A stretch of DNA of 21,434 bases from JBJXFK01 sp046155505 (GTDB lineage Bacteria; Planctomycetota; Phycisphaerae; UBA1845; Fen-1342). Below, in pieces: positions 1-7,993 of this stretch; position 1 is the first letter of the stretch; each line of letters starts with the position of its first letter. The notes below the pieces were generated by a model. The model saw only the letters and a list, made by a program, of their open reading frames with translations. It was not told the DNA's origin and did no database searches. The DNA lies in NCBI GenBank assembly GCA_046155505.1, contig JBJXFK010000292.1:1-21434 (forward strand), written 5' to 3'. The position numbers and the translations under genes are program-made.

Positions 1-386
1 TGGTGGTTGAGGATGACCCGCATATCTTGCGCGTGATCTGTTTTTGGCTGAAAAGGCAGGGGCACGAGATCATCGAAGCCCGCAACGGCCTGGCCGGCTT
101 CGAACAGTTCGAGAAGCACACGCCCGAGATTCTCGTGACTGACCTGAACATGCCCGGCATGACCGGCCTGGAACTGATCGAGAAACTCAAGCCGCGCCCG
201 GACTATCCGCGCGGCGTGATCGTGCTGACCAATCGCTGGGATCATCGCGAAATTGGCGAGCAACTCGCGACCAGCGGCGTGCTGGTAATGCCCAAGCCGT
301 TCAGCCCGTCGGCACTGGCCGAGCGCGTGAACGAGATCGCAAACGGCGGCGCTGCCGCCACGGCTGAGGCTTCGAAACAGGCGTAA
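1..386 (+). CDS. Single-domain response regulator (CheY/PilG-like), 5' partial
   Basis: This is a receiver domain with no output domain. It would be phosphorylated by a histidine kinase outside the window and act by protein-protein contact. Numbering from the GTG at 3, I see the acidic pocket (Asp4, Asp5), the phospho-acceptor in VTDLNMPG (Asp47), the switch Thr76 in VLT, and the conserved Lys98 in MPKPF followed by the usual proline. A short Ala-rich tail follows residue 115. The family normally begins a few residues earlier (ILVVEDD), so the true start is probably just left of the window and the GTG at 3 is an internal valine. The stop lies 8 nt before the HD-GYP gene, so the two are likely co-transcribed. 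Family is near certain; partner kinase and target are unknown. Confidence 0.9.
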   Translation, partial: VVEDDPHILRVICFWLKRQGHEIIEARNGLAGFEQFEKHTPEILVTDLNMPGMTGLELIEKLKPRPDYPRGVIVLTNRWDHREIGEQLATSGVLVMPKPFSPSALAERVNEIANGGAAATAEASKQA

Positions 387-394
387 GTAGACGA

Positions 395-1633
395 ATGAGC
401 GAGCTGCAGAACCAACTTCCGACCCCCGCGCACGAGCCGGCGGCTCTCGCGCCGCCGACGCCCGAGGCGCTGCTTGCGCGGCTTGAACAGGCCGCGCACA
501 CGGCCGAGCGCATACATGTGGTGGTCGAGGAAAACGAGCTGCTCTCGCACGAACTATGCCGCAATTATGAGCAAATTCACCAGCTCATCGACTTCACCTG
601 CGAAATCGCGGGCGTAACCGACCCGCGCGAGATCAAACGGCTGCTGCTCGCGCGGGTGGCGATGCTGCTCGCCGCGGCACGACTCGACGTATACGTCGCC
701 GATGGTCGCTGGCGTAGATTTGAGATGGTGAAATCGAAATTCATACGCGTGAGCAACGACGCAGTGCCACCGGCGGATCTGGCACCGCTGACTGCCGACG
801 CGCGCTCGAGCCGACAAACGACGGTCAAGTGCAACGCAACCTCGCGGATCCTGATCACGCCACTGGCCCGCCTCGAAAATCAGGTGGACGTGGTTTTCAT
901 AGAGCGACCGATCGGCGCGCCCGAGTTCACTTCCGCCGACCTGCGATTCTGCGAGACGCTGCTCGCTTTCGGCGGACAGATCCTGTGCAACACCGAATTA
1001 CACGAGCGCGTGCGGCAGACGTCGATGGAATCGACCCGCGCCCTCGTCGCCGCCATCGACAAGAAAGACCGCTACACCAGCGGCCATTCCGAGCGCGTCG
1101 GTTTTCTGTCGCGTCGCATGGCTGAATGGCTCAAGCTCGGTCGCGAGGAAGTGGATCAGCTCGAGTGGGCCGGCCTGCTGCACGACGTGGGCAAGATCGG
1201 TATCCCGGAAGAAATTCTCAACAAACCCGGCAAGCTGACGCCGGAGGAGTTTGAGACGATCAAAAAGCACCCTGAGATGGGCTACGAGATTCTGAAGCAC
1301 ATTCAGAGCTTCCAGCACATCCTCGACGGCGTGCTCTATCACCACGAGCAGCCTGACGGCGGCGGCTATCCGCGCGGCCTTCGCGAGGATGAGATTCCGC
1401 TCTCGGCCCGCGTGATTCACGTCGCCGACGTATTCGACGCGCTCAGCTCGGCCCGCTCCTATCGCGGCAAGTTCGACATCCAGCGCGCCCTCGACATCAT
1501 GCGCAGCGAGGCCGGGACCAAACTCGACGCGCGAATCGTGCCTGTGTTCTTTGAAGTTCTCGAACACCTGCGCGCGCACGAACAGGCTCTCCTGCAACAG
1601 GTCTTCCCGCATCTCGAAGGAGTCGCGCCATGA
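395..1633 (+). CDS. GAF-like / HD-GYP c-di-GMP phosphodiesterase
   Basis: This is a predicted cytoplasmic phosphodiesterase that hydrolyses cyclic di-GMP. The protein has 412 residues. An N-terminal helical segment (about 25-65) leads into a GAF-like domain (about 65-200), then an HD-GYP domain (about 210-395). Signature residues are intact: YTSGHSERV (227-235), LLHDVGKIGIP (261-271, HD pair at 263-264), HHEQPDGGGYP (316-326, carrying the GYP triad) and DVFDALSSARSYR (345-357). I see no membrane segment or signal peptide. The final TGA overlaps the ATG of the next gene by 4 nt, so the two are probably translationally coupled. Placement directly after a receiver protein suggests phosphorylation-controlled activity, because receiver and HD-GYP are often fused in one chain; here they are separate. 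Catalytic competence is inferred from motif conservation. Confidence 0.92.
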   Translation: MSELQNQLPTPAHEPAALAPPTPEALLARLEQAAHTAERIHVVVEENELLSHELCRNYEQIHQLIDFTCEIAGVTDPREIKRLLLARVAMLLAAARLDVYVADGRWRRFEMVKSKFIRVSNDAVPPADLAPLTADARSSRQTTVKCNATSRILITPLARLENQVDVVFIERPIGAPEFTSADLRFCETLLAFGGQILCNTELHERVRQTSMESTRALVAAIDKKDRYTSGHSERVGFLSRRMAEWLKLGREEVDQLEWAGLLHDVGKIGIPEEILNKPGKLTPEEFETIKKHPEMGYEILKHIQSFQHILDGVLYHHEQPDGGGYPRGLREDEIPLSARVIHVADVFDALSSARSYRGKFDIQRALDIMRSEAGTKLDARIVPVFFEVLEHLRAHEQALLQQVFPHLEGVAP

Positions 1634-2901
1634 CGCACACGGCGACCAGCGGACGCGTCGGCATCGTGCTCGCCGGCGGTGCGTCGGCCATTCTCGTCGC
1701 GCGCGAGCTGCTCAGCCTGACCGGCGTGGCACCGATCGACACCCCAAGTAGCTCAGCCGGCGCGATCGCCGCGTTCGCGGCGCTGGCCGTCGGCATGGCC
1801 CTGCTCGCACCGCGGCGGCGCGGCGTGACCGTACCGACCGAGCAGACGCCGACGCGCATCATTCAACCGTCGGCGCGAACGGTCGACGATGTTCGGCAAC
1901 TCAGCGAATTCGCGCACGCACTGCACAAGTTCCTGATCGCGACGCCGATGACCGAGCCGCAATGGCCCGCGTTCGATCAGTTCGTTCGCGAGGCAATGGC
2001 CGAGTCGTTCGATGCACTGCGCATCCGCGCATATCTCGTCACACCCGGCGCGGAGAAGCTCCGCCCGCTTTCCGGCGGCGAGAATCGCGCCGGTGACATC
2101 GACCTGCATTCGCGCGGCGGACTGCTCGGTCACGTCGTTTCGACCGGCATCGCCTATTACGCATTCGACAAACATCACGGCGAGCTGTCGCACAAACTGG
2201 CTGAGAGCGAGCAACGCTGGCAGATCGTCTGGCCGATTCGTGACGGACATGCGACCGTCGGCGTCATCGCCGTCGGCGAGGCGTTTCGTCTGGCTGAACT
2301 CTCGCTCGGCATGCGCGATCTGCTGCAAAACATGCTCTCGCAAACGTGGATGCACGTCGCCTGTCGTGAACGGCTGCGCATCGCAGAGTTCACCGACAAA
2401 GGCTCAGGCGTGCTGACACGACGCGACTTTTTCGACGCGGCTGAGACCGCCATCAACGGCGCTCGCGACGAGCGCGAGCCGGTGGTGGTCGCGGTGATGA
2501 CGATCGAAGGACTTCGCCGCCTAGACGATCACGGAGCATGGGACACACGCGATCAATTGATCGAACGCATTGGTCGCTCCCTCGCGCGGCACCTGCGCAC
2601 CGATGACGTGGTCGGGCGATTCTCCGACGACCGCTTTGCGATCCTCTTGCGGCGAGTCGATCTCGCACTCGGCAAACTCATCGCTGACAAGCTGCTCGAA
2701 TGCGTGAGCGGCGAGGTCGGCGCGGTGCAGCCCAATGACCCCGTCATGACCCGTTGCGGCCTCGTCGGCAATGCCGCGCACGATCGCACGCTCGATGACA
2801 TGCTCATCGCCGCGTTTTCGGCAGCCGAGCGGGCTCGCGAACAATCGCTCACCGTCGTCAGCGAATCGCACAACACCACGCTCGTCGGAGCGGGCCGATG
2901 A
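1630..2901 (+). CDS. Membrane GAF protein with degenerate GGDEF domain
   Basis: The 423-residue protein has two hydrophobic N-terminal stretches (about 10-30 and 42-60), a GAF-like domain (about 90-245) and a GGDEF-fold domain (about 253-405). The GGDEF start is recognisable (DKGSGVLTRRDFF, like the usual D.LTGLLNRRxFF), as is the strand leading to the active site (DDVVGRFSDDRFAILL, 325-340). The signature GG(D/E)EF is replaced by FSDDRF (331-336): both glycines and the catalytic glutamate are missing. It is therefore probably not a working diguanylate cyclase. It could bind GTP or c-di-GMP, or act as an allosteric partner of the HD-GYP protein just upstream. The start overlaps the HD-GYP stop (ATGA), and its own stop overlaps the STAS gene the same way. 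Fold assignment is confident; function is open. Confidence 0.8.
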   Translation: MTHTATSGRVGIVLAGGASAILVARELLSLTGVAPIDTPSSSAGAIAAFAALAVGMALLAPRRRGVTVPTEQTPTRIIQPSARTVDDVRQLSEFAHALHKFLIATPMTEPQWPAFDQFVREAMAESFDALRIRAYLVTPGAEKLRPLSGGENRAGDIDLHSRGGLLGHVVSTGIAYYAFDKHHGELSHKLAESEQRWQIVWPIRDGHATVGVIAVGEAFRLAELSLGMRDLLQNMLSQTWMHVACRERLRIAEFTDKGSGVLTRRDFFDAAETAINGARDEREPVVVAVMTIEGLRRLDDHGAWDTRDQLIERIGRSLARHLRTDDVVGRFSDDRFAILLRRVDLALGKLIADKLLECVSGEVGAVQPNDPVMTRCGLVGNAAHDRTLDDMLIAAFSAAERAREQSLTVVSESHNTTLVGAGR

Positions 2902-3233
2902 AAATCGACGTGCAAAATCACGGCACGGTGACCGTGCTCGTTCCGCATGGCCCGCTGATAGGCGAGGAAGTGCCGGAGTTTGCCCACGGCGTGACGACCG
3001 CCATCGGCGATAAGCAGGGCCGCGTCGTCATCGACTGCGCCGACGTGCCCTATCTCGACAGCGCCGGCATCGAGTTGCTGCTGACCGTCGTCTCGCGCGC
3101 CGCCACCGCGCACCGGCCGCGGCTGACGAATCTGACCGACACCTGCCGCGAGGCGCTCGACTTGACCAACGTGCTCGACCGGCTGGAGATTTTCGAGACA
3201 GTCGAGAACGCGATACGCAGCTACAAACGCTAG
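2898..3233 (+). CDS. Stand-alone STAS-domain protein (anti-sigma factor antagonist-like)
   Basis: This 111-residue protein is one STAS domain. It has an N-terminal beta strand pair, then VVIDCADVPYLDSAG, where Ser55 in the DSAG turn is the residue phosphorylated in SpoIIAA/RsbV-type antagonists. Such proteins switch binding partners according to serine phosphorylation, which is set by a HPK/RsbW-type kinase and a PP2C phosphatase. Neither enzyme is in the window. The start codon overlaps the previous stop (ATGA) and the pilus ATPase gene follows after a 10-nt gap. The protein therefore sits between the c-di-GMP genes and the motor, suggesting a regulatory role in pilus or secretion assembly. 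The partner is unknown. STAS assignment is strong. Confidence 0.88.
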   Translation: MKIDVQNHGTVTVLVPHGPLIGEEVPEFAHGVTTAIGDKQGRVVIDCADVPYLDSAGIELLLTVVSRAATAHRPRLTNLTDTCREALDLTNVLDRLEIFETVENAIRSYKR

Positions 3234-3243
3234 AGGAGACGGC

Positions 3244-4995
3244 ATGCGCCGCGGCGGAAAACTGGGCGAACTGTTGCTGCAGGACGGCCTCATCGACGAG
3301 GCCGGACTGTCGCGCGCGCTCGAACAGCAAACCACCGGCAACAAACGCCTCGGCGAGACGCTGATCGGTATGGGCATGCTCTCGGCGAACGCGCTCCTCA
3401 CCTCGCTCGCCAAGCATCTCAAGATCAAGCCCTGCTTTCTGCGCCACGGCCTGATCGACCCCGCCGTCGCGCGGCTGCTCAGTCGCGAAGAGGCGCAGCG
3501 ACTCAAAGTTTTGCCACTCTTCAAGGTCGAAAACGTCATCACGGTCGCGATGGTCGAGCCGCAATCGCTCCGCAGCATCGATCAGCTCCAGCGCCTGCTC
3601 GGCTGCGAAGTCAACCCCGTACTCGTGCTCGAAAACAGCGTCGTCGAGTATCAGGCCAAGTACCTCGGCGAGCAGGTCGACATCGACTCGTTTTTGGTGA
3701 AGCTCACCGATGCCAAGGTCGAGGTGGTCGAGAACGAGCAGGTCGATCAGGCCAATGCCCACGAACTCGGCCGCATGGTCGACGGCAGCCCGGTTGTGAA
3801 TCTCGTCAATCTCGCGATCCTTACCGCGATCAAAGACGGCGCGAGCGACATTCACATCGAGCCGCGCAAGCGCGGTACCGCGATTCGCTATCGCATCGAC
3901 GGCAAGCTGCGCGAATTGATGAACGCGCCCGCCGGTATGCACGCCGCGATTTCGTCGCGCATCAAAGTCGTCGGCAAAATGGACATCGCCGAACGCCGCC
4001 TGCCGCAGGAGGGTCGCATCCAGGTCATCGCTGAAGGGCGCGAAGTCGATTTGCGGCTCTCGACGATCCCCACCCTGCTCGGCGAAAAAATCGTGCTGCG
4101 AATTCTCGATAAGAGCGCGCTGAACGTCTCGCTCGAGAAGCTCGGCCTGCGAACCGATCAGGTAGCTGCGTTCAAGCGCATCTTCGGTCGCCCGCACGGC
4201 ATCGTGCTCGTCACCGGCCCGACCGGCAGCGGCAAGACTACGACGCTCTATTCGGTGCTCGATCTGCTCGCAACGCCGGAAAAGAACATTGTCACCATCG
4301 AGGATCCGGTCGAGTATCAGCTCGATCAGATCAACCAGATTCAGGTAAACGACTCGGTCGGCATGACGTTCGCCCGCGCCCTGCGCAGCATCCTGCGCCA
4401 GGATCCCGACGTGATCATGGTCGGCGAAATTCGCGACGAAGAGACGGCCCGCGTGGCCATTCAGGCGGCGCTCACCGGACACCTGGTCTTGTCGACGCTG
4501 CACACCAACAGTGCGCCCGGCGCGTTCGCGCGACTGGCCGACATGGGGATCGAGCCGTATCTGCTGGCGTCCGCGTTCAACGGCGTCATCGCGCAGCGGC
4601 TTGCGCGCACCATCTGCCCGCACTGTCGCAGCTCCTATTACCCCGCTGACTCGGTGCTCGCCGACGCCGGCTGGAGCCACAAGATGGACACGGTTTTCTA
4701 CAAAGGCGAGGGTTGCAAGCAGTGCCACGACAGCGGTTTTCGCGGCCGGCTCGGCGTCTATGAAATTTTGGAAGTCACTGATCACGTCCGTCCGGTGCTG
4801 CACTCGCACGACGACGCAGCGCTGATGTCCGCCATCCGTCGCGACGGCTGGCGTCCGCTTCGCGAAGAGGGTCTGAAATTGGTGGAGGCCGGAAAATCGA
4901 CGCTGGAGGAAGTGCTGCGCGTGACGCACAGCGAATCGGAAGGCCGCACGCGTGCCGAAGAGTCGGCTGAGCAATTGGTCGGCATCGGCGGATGA
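3244..4995 (+). CDS. pilB: PilB/GspE-type assembly ATPase with N-terminal MshEN c-di-GMP domain
   Basis: This is the hexameric cytoplasmic ATPase that powers type IV pilus extension or type II secretion. The 583-residue chain starts with two 24-residue MshEN motifs (6-29 and 35-58) separated by exactly 5 residues. Both keep the LG, Leu, Gly and Leu spacing of the c-di-GMP-binding consensus. The ATPase core has Walker A GPTGSGKTT (325-333), Asp box TIEDPVE (351-357), Walker B with VGEIRDEET (393-401), His box STLHTN (417-422) and a zinc pair CPHC (458-461) / CKQC (491-494). A GAGGAG Shine-Dalgarno at 3234-3239 fits the ATG at 3244. Only this ATPase is present, with no PilT. PilB and GspE cannot be separated on sequence alone; the PilM/N/O-like genes downstream favour PilB. 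Confidence 0.93.
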   Translation: MRRGGKLGELLLQDGLIDEAGLSRALEQQTTGNKRLGETLIGMGMLSANALLTSLAKHLKIKPCFLRHGLIDPAVARLLSREEAQRLKVLPLFKVENVITVAMVEPQSLRSIDQLQRLLGCEVNPVLVLENSVVEYQAKYLGEQVDIDSFLVKLTDAKVEVVENEQVDQANAHELGRMVDGSPVVNLVNLAILTAIKDGASDIHIEPRKRGTAIRYRIDGKLRELMNAPAGMHAAISSRIKVVGKMDIAERRLPQEGRIQVIAEGREVDLRLSTIPTLLGEKIVLRILDKSALNVSLEKLGLRTDQVAAFKRIFGRPHGIVLVTGPTGSGKTTTLYSVLDLLATPEKNIVTIEDPVEYQLDQINQIQVNDSVGMTFARALRSILRQDPDVIMVGEIRDEETARVAIQAALTGHLVLSTLHTNSAPGAFARLADMGIEPYLLASAFNGVIAQRLARTICPHCRSSYYPADSVLADAGWSHKMDTVFYKGEGCKQCHDSGFRGRLGVYEILEVTDHVRPVLHSHDDAALMSAIRRDGWRPLREEGLKLVEAGKSTLEEVLRVTHSESEGRTRAEESAEQLVGIGG

Positions 4996-5012
4996 CGCTG
5001 GAGTAATTGGCG

Positions 5013-6218
5013 ATGAAGTTTGCCTACGAAGCCATGACCCGCGCAGGCGTGATGCAGACCGACGTGATCGAAGCGTCGGCCGCCGACGCTGCGCTCGAAG
5101 TGCTTCGCAGCAAGGGCCTCACGCCGATCAAGGTAACGCAGGCCGCCGAAAAGTCGGGTGCCCAGGCTCGCCCAGGTCGTTTCTCGCGCCCCGGCGGTCG
5201 CGATCTGCTGCTGTTCACGCGCCAGATGAAAATGCTGCTCGAATCCGGCTCGGCCGTTGTGCCCGCACTCGAGGCCGTCGAGGCGCAAACGAAAAAGCCG
5301 GTGATGAAGCAGGTGTTGCACCAGATTCGCGACCACGTCGAGAACGGCGGATCGCTCAGCGACGCAATGCGAATTCGCCACGACGTGTTTCGCCCCGTGT
5401 TCATCAGCATGATCGCCGCGGGCGAAGCGACGGCAATGCTGCCGCGCTCGTTCGGCCGGCTTGCCGACCTGACGTATCGTCAGGAGCAGACGCGCAAGAC
5501 GGTGATCGGTGCGCTGGTCTATCCGCTCGTGCTGTCGATACTCTGCCTGGGCGTCGTCGCCGTGCTCATCGGCTTTGTCGTTCCGCGTTTCAAGACGCTG
5601 TTCACCAACCTGAATGCGAACATGCCGACCTCGACCATGATCATGTTCGCCGTCGCCGACATCGCCCGCGACTACTGGCCGTTCATGGCGGGCGGCGTCG
5701 TGGCATTCGTCATCGGCGCGATCTTCGCCTTGCGACAGCGCATCGTGCGCGAGATGCTCGACCATGTGCTGATCGGCGCACCCGGCGTCGGCGCAGTTGC
5801 GTGTCGATTGGAATTCGCCCGCATCGTTCGCGTCTGGGCCGCGATGTTGCGGTCCAACGTGCCGCTGCTTGAAACGCTCGATCAATCGCGGGCCGCGGCG
5901 CTCACCATCTGCTATCAACGGATGATCGACAAACTCCGCGAATCGGTCAGCACGGGAAACAGAGTCGGCGACGTGCTGCGACATTCGAATCTCGTCGATC
6001 CCGTGATCGCATCGGCGATCGCCACCGGCGAGGAAAACGGGCGCATGGCCGAGGCATGCGAGTTCGTTTCGTCGTGGATGGACGACGACAACGATTCGGC
6101 GATCGCCAGCCTCACGCGCGTGATCGAGCCGGTGATGCTGGCATTCATGGGCGTGTTTGTCGGCATGGTGGCGATGGGACTGTTCCTGCCGCTATTCGAC
6201 ATGGCGGGCATCGGCTAG
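5013..6218 (+). CDS. pilC: PilC/GspF inner-membrane platform protein
   Basis: This polytopic inner-membrane protein couples the ATPase to pilin or pseudopilin assembly. The 401-residue protein shows the N-terminal FAYEAM motif, a first T2SSF domain (about 64-190), a second copy (about 266-390), and membrane helices at about 163-192, 222-241 and 368-393. The repeat motif is visible as MLLESGSAVVPALE in the first half and MLRSNVPLLETLD in the second. I choose ATG 5013 over TTG 5007 because GGAG at 5000-5003 is 9 nt from 5013 but only 3 nt from 5007, and family members start MxFxYxA. It lies 17 nt after the ATPase stop. The family call is firm; T4P versus T2SS use is not decided. Confidence 0.92.
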   Translation: MKFAYEAMTRAGVMQTDVIEASAADAALEVLRSKGLTPIKVTQAAEKSGAQARPGRFSRPGGRDLLLFTRQMKMLLESGSAVVPALEAVEAQTKKPVMKQVLHQIRDHVENGGSLSDAMRIRHDVFRPVFISMIAAGEATAMLPRSFGRLADLTYRQEQTRKTVIGALVYPLVLSILCLGVVAVLIGFVVPRFKTLFTNLNANMPTSTMIMFAVADIARDYWPFMAGGVVAFVIGAIFALRQRIVREMLDHVLIGAPGVGAVACRLEFARIVRVWAAMLRSNVPLLETLDQSRAAALTICYQRMIDKLRESVSTGNRVGDVLRHSNLVDPVIASAIATGEENGRMAEACEFVSSWMDDDNDSAIASLTRVIEPVMLAFMGVFVGMVAMGLFLPLFDMAGIG

Positions 6219-6254
6219 TGCTGTCGCCGCGCGGTGACGGTTTGGAGTGTGTGC

Positions 6255-7367
6255 ATGTTTGGCGGACTATTGGCTCGAGACTCCGCGATCGCCGTTGAAC
6301 TCGGCGCTGCGGGCCTGCGCGCCGGGCAAGTCCGTCGCGCCCGCGGCCGCACGTCCGTCACCGACTCGCTCTCGATCGAATTTCCGGCGAGCGAATGCAC
6401 CGTCGGCGACAGCGGCCCTCTGCTCGACTCGGCCCGCGTGGCGCGACTCGCCGGCGCGGGCGCGTTTCGCGGTCGCGATGTCACGCTGATTCTCTCGCCT
6501 CCCGAAGTTCACTTTCAAACACTGGGAATGCCCGCCGCCGTGCTCGCACTGCCCGATGCACGCGTCGAGCAGGCGCTGCTGCTCGAAGTCACGCGCGAAA
6601 CGCGGCTCGATCCGTCCGATCTCGAAGTCCGCCACTGGCAATTGCCCGCCGGCCATCGCGAAGAAGCAAACGTCATGTGCGTCGCAATCTCGCGCTCCAA
6701 AGTCGTCGGCTGGGCGAGCGAGCTCGAGCGCTGCGGCCTGTGGTTGCGTCGCGTCGATGTTACGCCCTGCGCACTGGCCCGCCGAGCGATGGCCGAATCG
6801 CCGCCGCCGACCGACTCGGTCTGGGGCGTGCTCGACATGGGCATGCGCCGCTGCGTGTTGACGCTGCTCATCGGCGACACGCCGGTGTATGTGCGAGCGC
6901 TGCAACAGTCGGCGGGCGCGTGGACGCAGGCGATCGCGAGTGCGTTCGAGGTCTCGCTCGGCGAGGCCGAGATGATTAAACGCACGGTCGGCATGAATTC
7001 GCCGGGCGCGGCGCCGCGCGTCAATCGCGCCGCCGATCTGGAACGCATCGAAGGCGTCGGCCCGCTGGTCTTCGGCCTGCTGAACGACTCCGTGCAATCG
7101 CTCATCCGCTCGATCAACCTGTGCTTTGCATATGTCTTGGAAAACTATCCCGATCGCTCGGCAGGCAAGCTTGTACTCGCCGGCGGCGGAGCGCAGTTGC
7201 CGGGCTTGATCGAATACTTGCAGGAATTTCTCGACTTGCCGGTGGAACCCATCGCGGGTGACCAATCGTCACCGACCGCGGCATTTGCCAACTCGCCCGC
7301 CGCGCTGCGCGTCGAGCTGGCCGGTGTGCTTGGCGCGGCGCTCCTCGACGTGGGAGGTGCGGCATGA
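6255..7367 (+). CDS. pilM: PilM-like actin-fold ATPase
   Basis: This predicted cytoplasmic actin-like ATPase would bind the N-terminal tail of the PilN-like protein and couple the motor to the periplasmic alignment complex. Of its 370 residues, IAVELGAAG (12-20) occupies the phosphate-1 loop, GVLDMGMRRCVL (191-202) the phosphate-2 region and VLAGGGAQLPG (307-317) the adenosine loop. These match the PilM/FtsA layout. The first loop reads ELG rather than the usual DIG, so ATP handling may be altered. ATG 6255 is preferred over the upstream GTG at 6234 because GGAG at 6244-6247 lies 7 nt before it and PilM proteins start with MFG. Its stop overlaps the next gene by 4 nt. Confidence 0.85.
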   Translation: MFGGLLARDSAIAVELGAAGLRAGQVRRARGRTSVTDSLSIEFPASECTVGDSGPLLDSARVARLAGAGAFRGRDVTLILSPPEVHFQTLGMPAAVLALPDARVEQALLLEVTRETRLDPSDLEVRHWQLPAGHREEANVMCVAISRSKVVGWASELERCGLWLRRVDVTPCALARRAMAESPPPTDSVWGVLDMGMRRCVLTLLIGDTPVYVRALQQSAGAWTQAIASAFEVSLGEAEMIKRTVGMNSPGAAPRVNRAADLERIEGVGPLVFGLLNDSVQSLIRSINLCFAYVLENYPDRSAGKLVLAGGGAQLPGLIEYLQEFLDLPVEPIAGDQSSPTAAFANSPAALRVELAGVLGAALLDVGGAA

Positions 7368-7993
7368 AGCCGATCAACCTCCTGCCGCACGTCTGCATCG
7401 AAGCCGCCCAGCGCCGCCGCCGCACGCGCAACTGGACCGTGCTTTGCGGCGTCGCGGCGATGGGGATCGCGGGTGCGAGCGCGATGGTGCGCATGTTGCC
7501 TATGCGGCTGGAGCACGATCGCGAAGCGGTGCGCAAGATCGATGAAGAATGCACCGAGCTGCAGCGCCGCGTGGTCGCCGCGACCAAGACGCGCGACGAA
7601 TTGCTCATGCGCGTCGCCACACTGCGATCGATCCGCCAACCGAGCTTCGTTCCGGCCCAGCTTCAGAGCATCTCGGACGGCGTGCCTGAAGAGGTGAAAC
7701 TCACCCGGCTGTCGATCCGCCGCGGCGAAACGGTTGTCGCCGGCGCGCAGGCGACGTCGAAACCTGCTACGCCGAAGTCGCCGACGGCGGCGCGCGATAC
7801 GCCGGCAGCGCCCATCACCGAGCTGACAGGATTCGCGATCGATCACGTCGCGCTCAACCTGCTCGTCCGCACGCTCGAGCGCGCCGGCCAGTGGAGCGAT
7901 GTGAATCTGCGTCGCGCGAGCAGCGAAAAATTCGGCAGTGGCAACGCGATCGCATTTCAAATCGAGTGTCGCGGCAAACGGGAGCAGCCATGA
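7364..7993 (+). CDS. pilN: PilN-like bitopic assembly protein
   Basis: The 209-residue protein begins with INLLP (4-8), the conserved motif that PilN inserts into PilM. An arginine-rich stretch follows, then one membrane helix (about 24-42), a coiled-coil-prone region (about 45-90) and a periplasmic part ending in a ferredoxin-like fold (about 95-205). A low-complexity Ala/Pro/Thr insert at about 125-150 looks like a linker. The ATG sits in an ATGA overlap with pilM, and its stop overlaps the next ATG in the same way, as expected for subunits made in fixed ratio. The call rests on the INLLP motif, topology and gene order; overall similarity in this family is always low. Confidence 0.83.
   Translation: MKPINLLPHVCIEAAQRRRRTRNWTVLCGVAAMGIAGASAMVRMLPMRLEHDREAVRKIDEECTELQRRVVAATKTRDELLMRVATLRSIRQPSFVPAQLQSISDGVPEEVKLTRLSIRRGETVVAGAQATSKPATPKSPTAARDTPAAPITELTGFAIDHVALNLLVRTLERAGQWSDVNLRRASSEKFGSGNAIAFQIECRGKREQP

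Noticed and set aside
3028..4974. 648-codon open frame on the minus strand
   Set aside because: It lies antisense to the ATPase gene, whose motifs are all intact; the minus frame has no recognisable domain.
4782..5984. 400-codon minus-strand open frame
   Set aside because: Antisense to the end of the ATPase gene and most of the platform protein gene; composition is His/Asp/Arg-rich, typical of shadow frames in this DNA.
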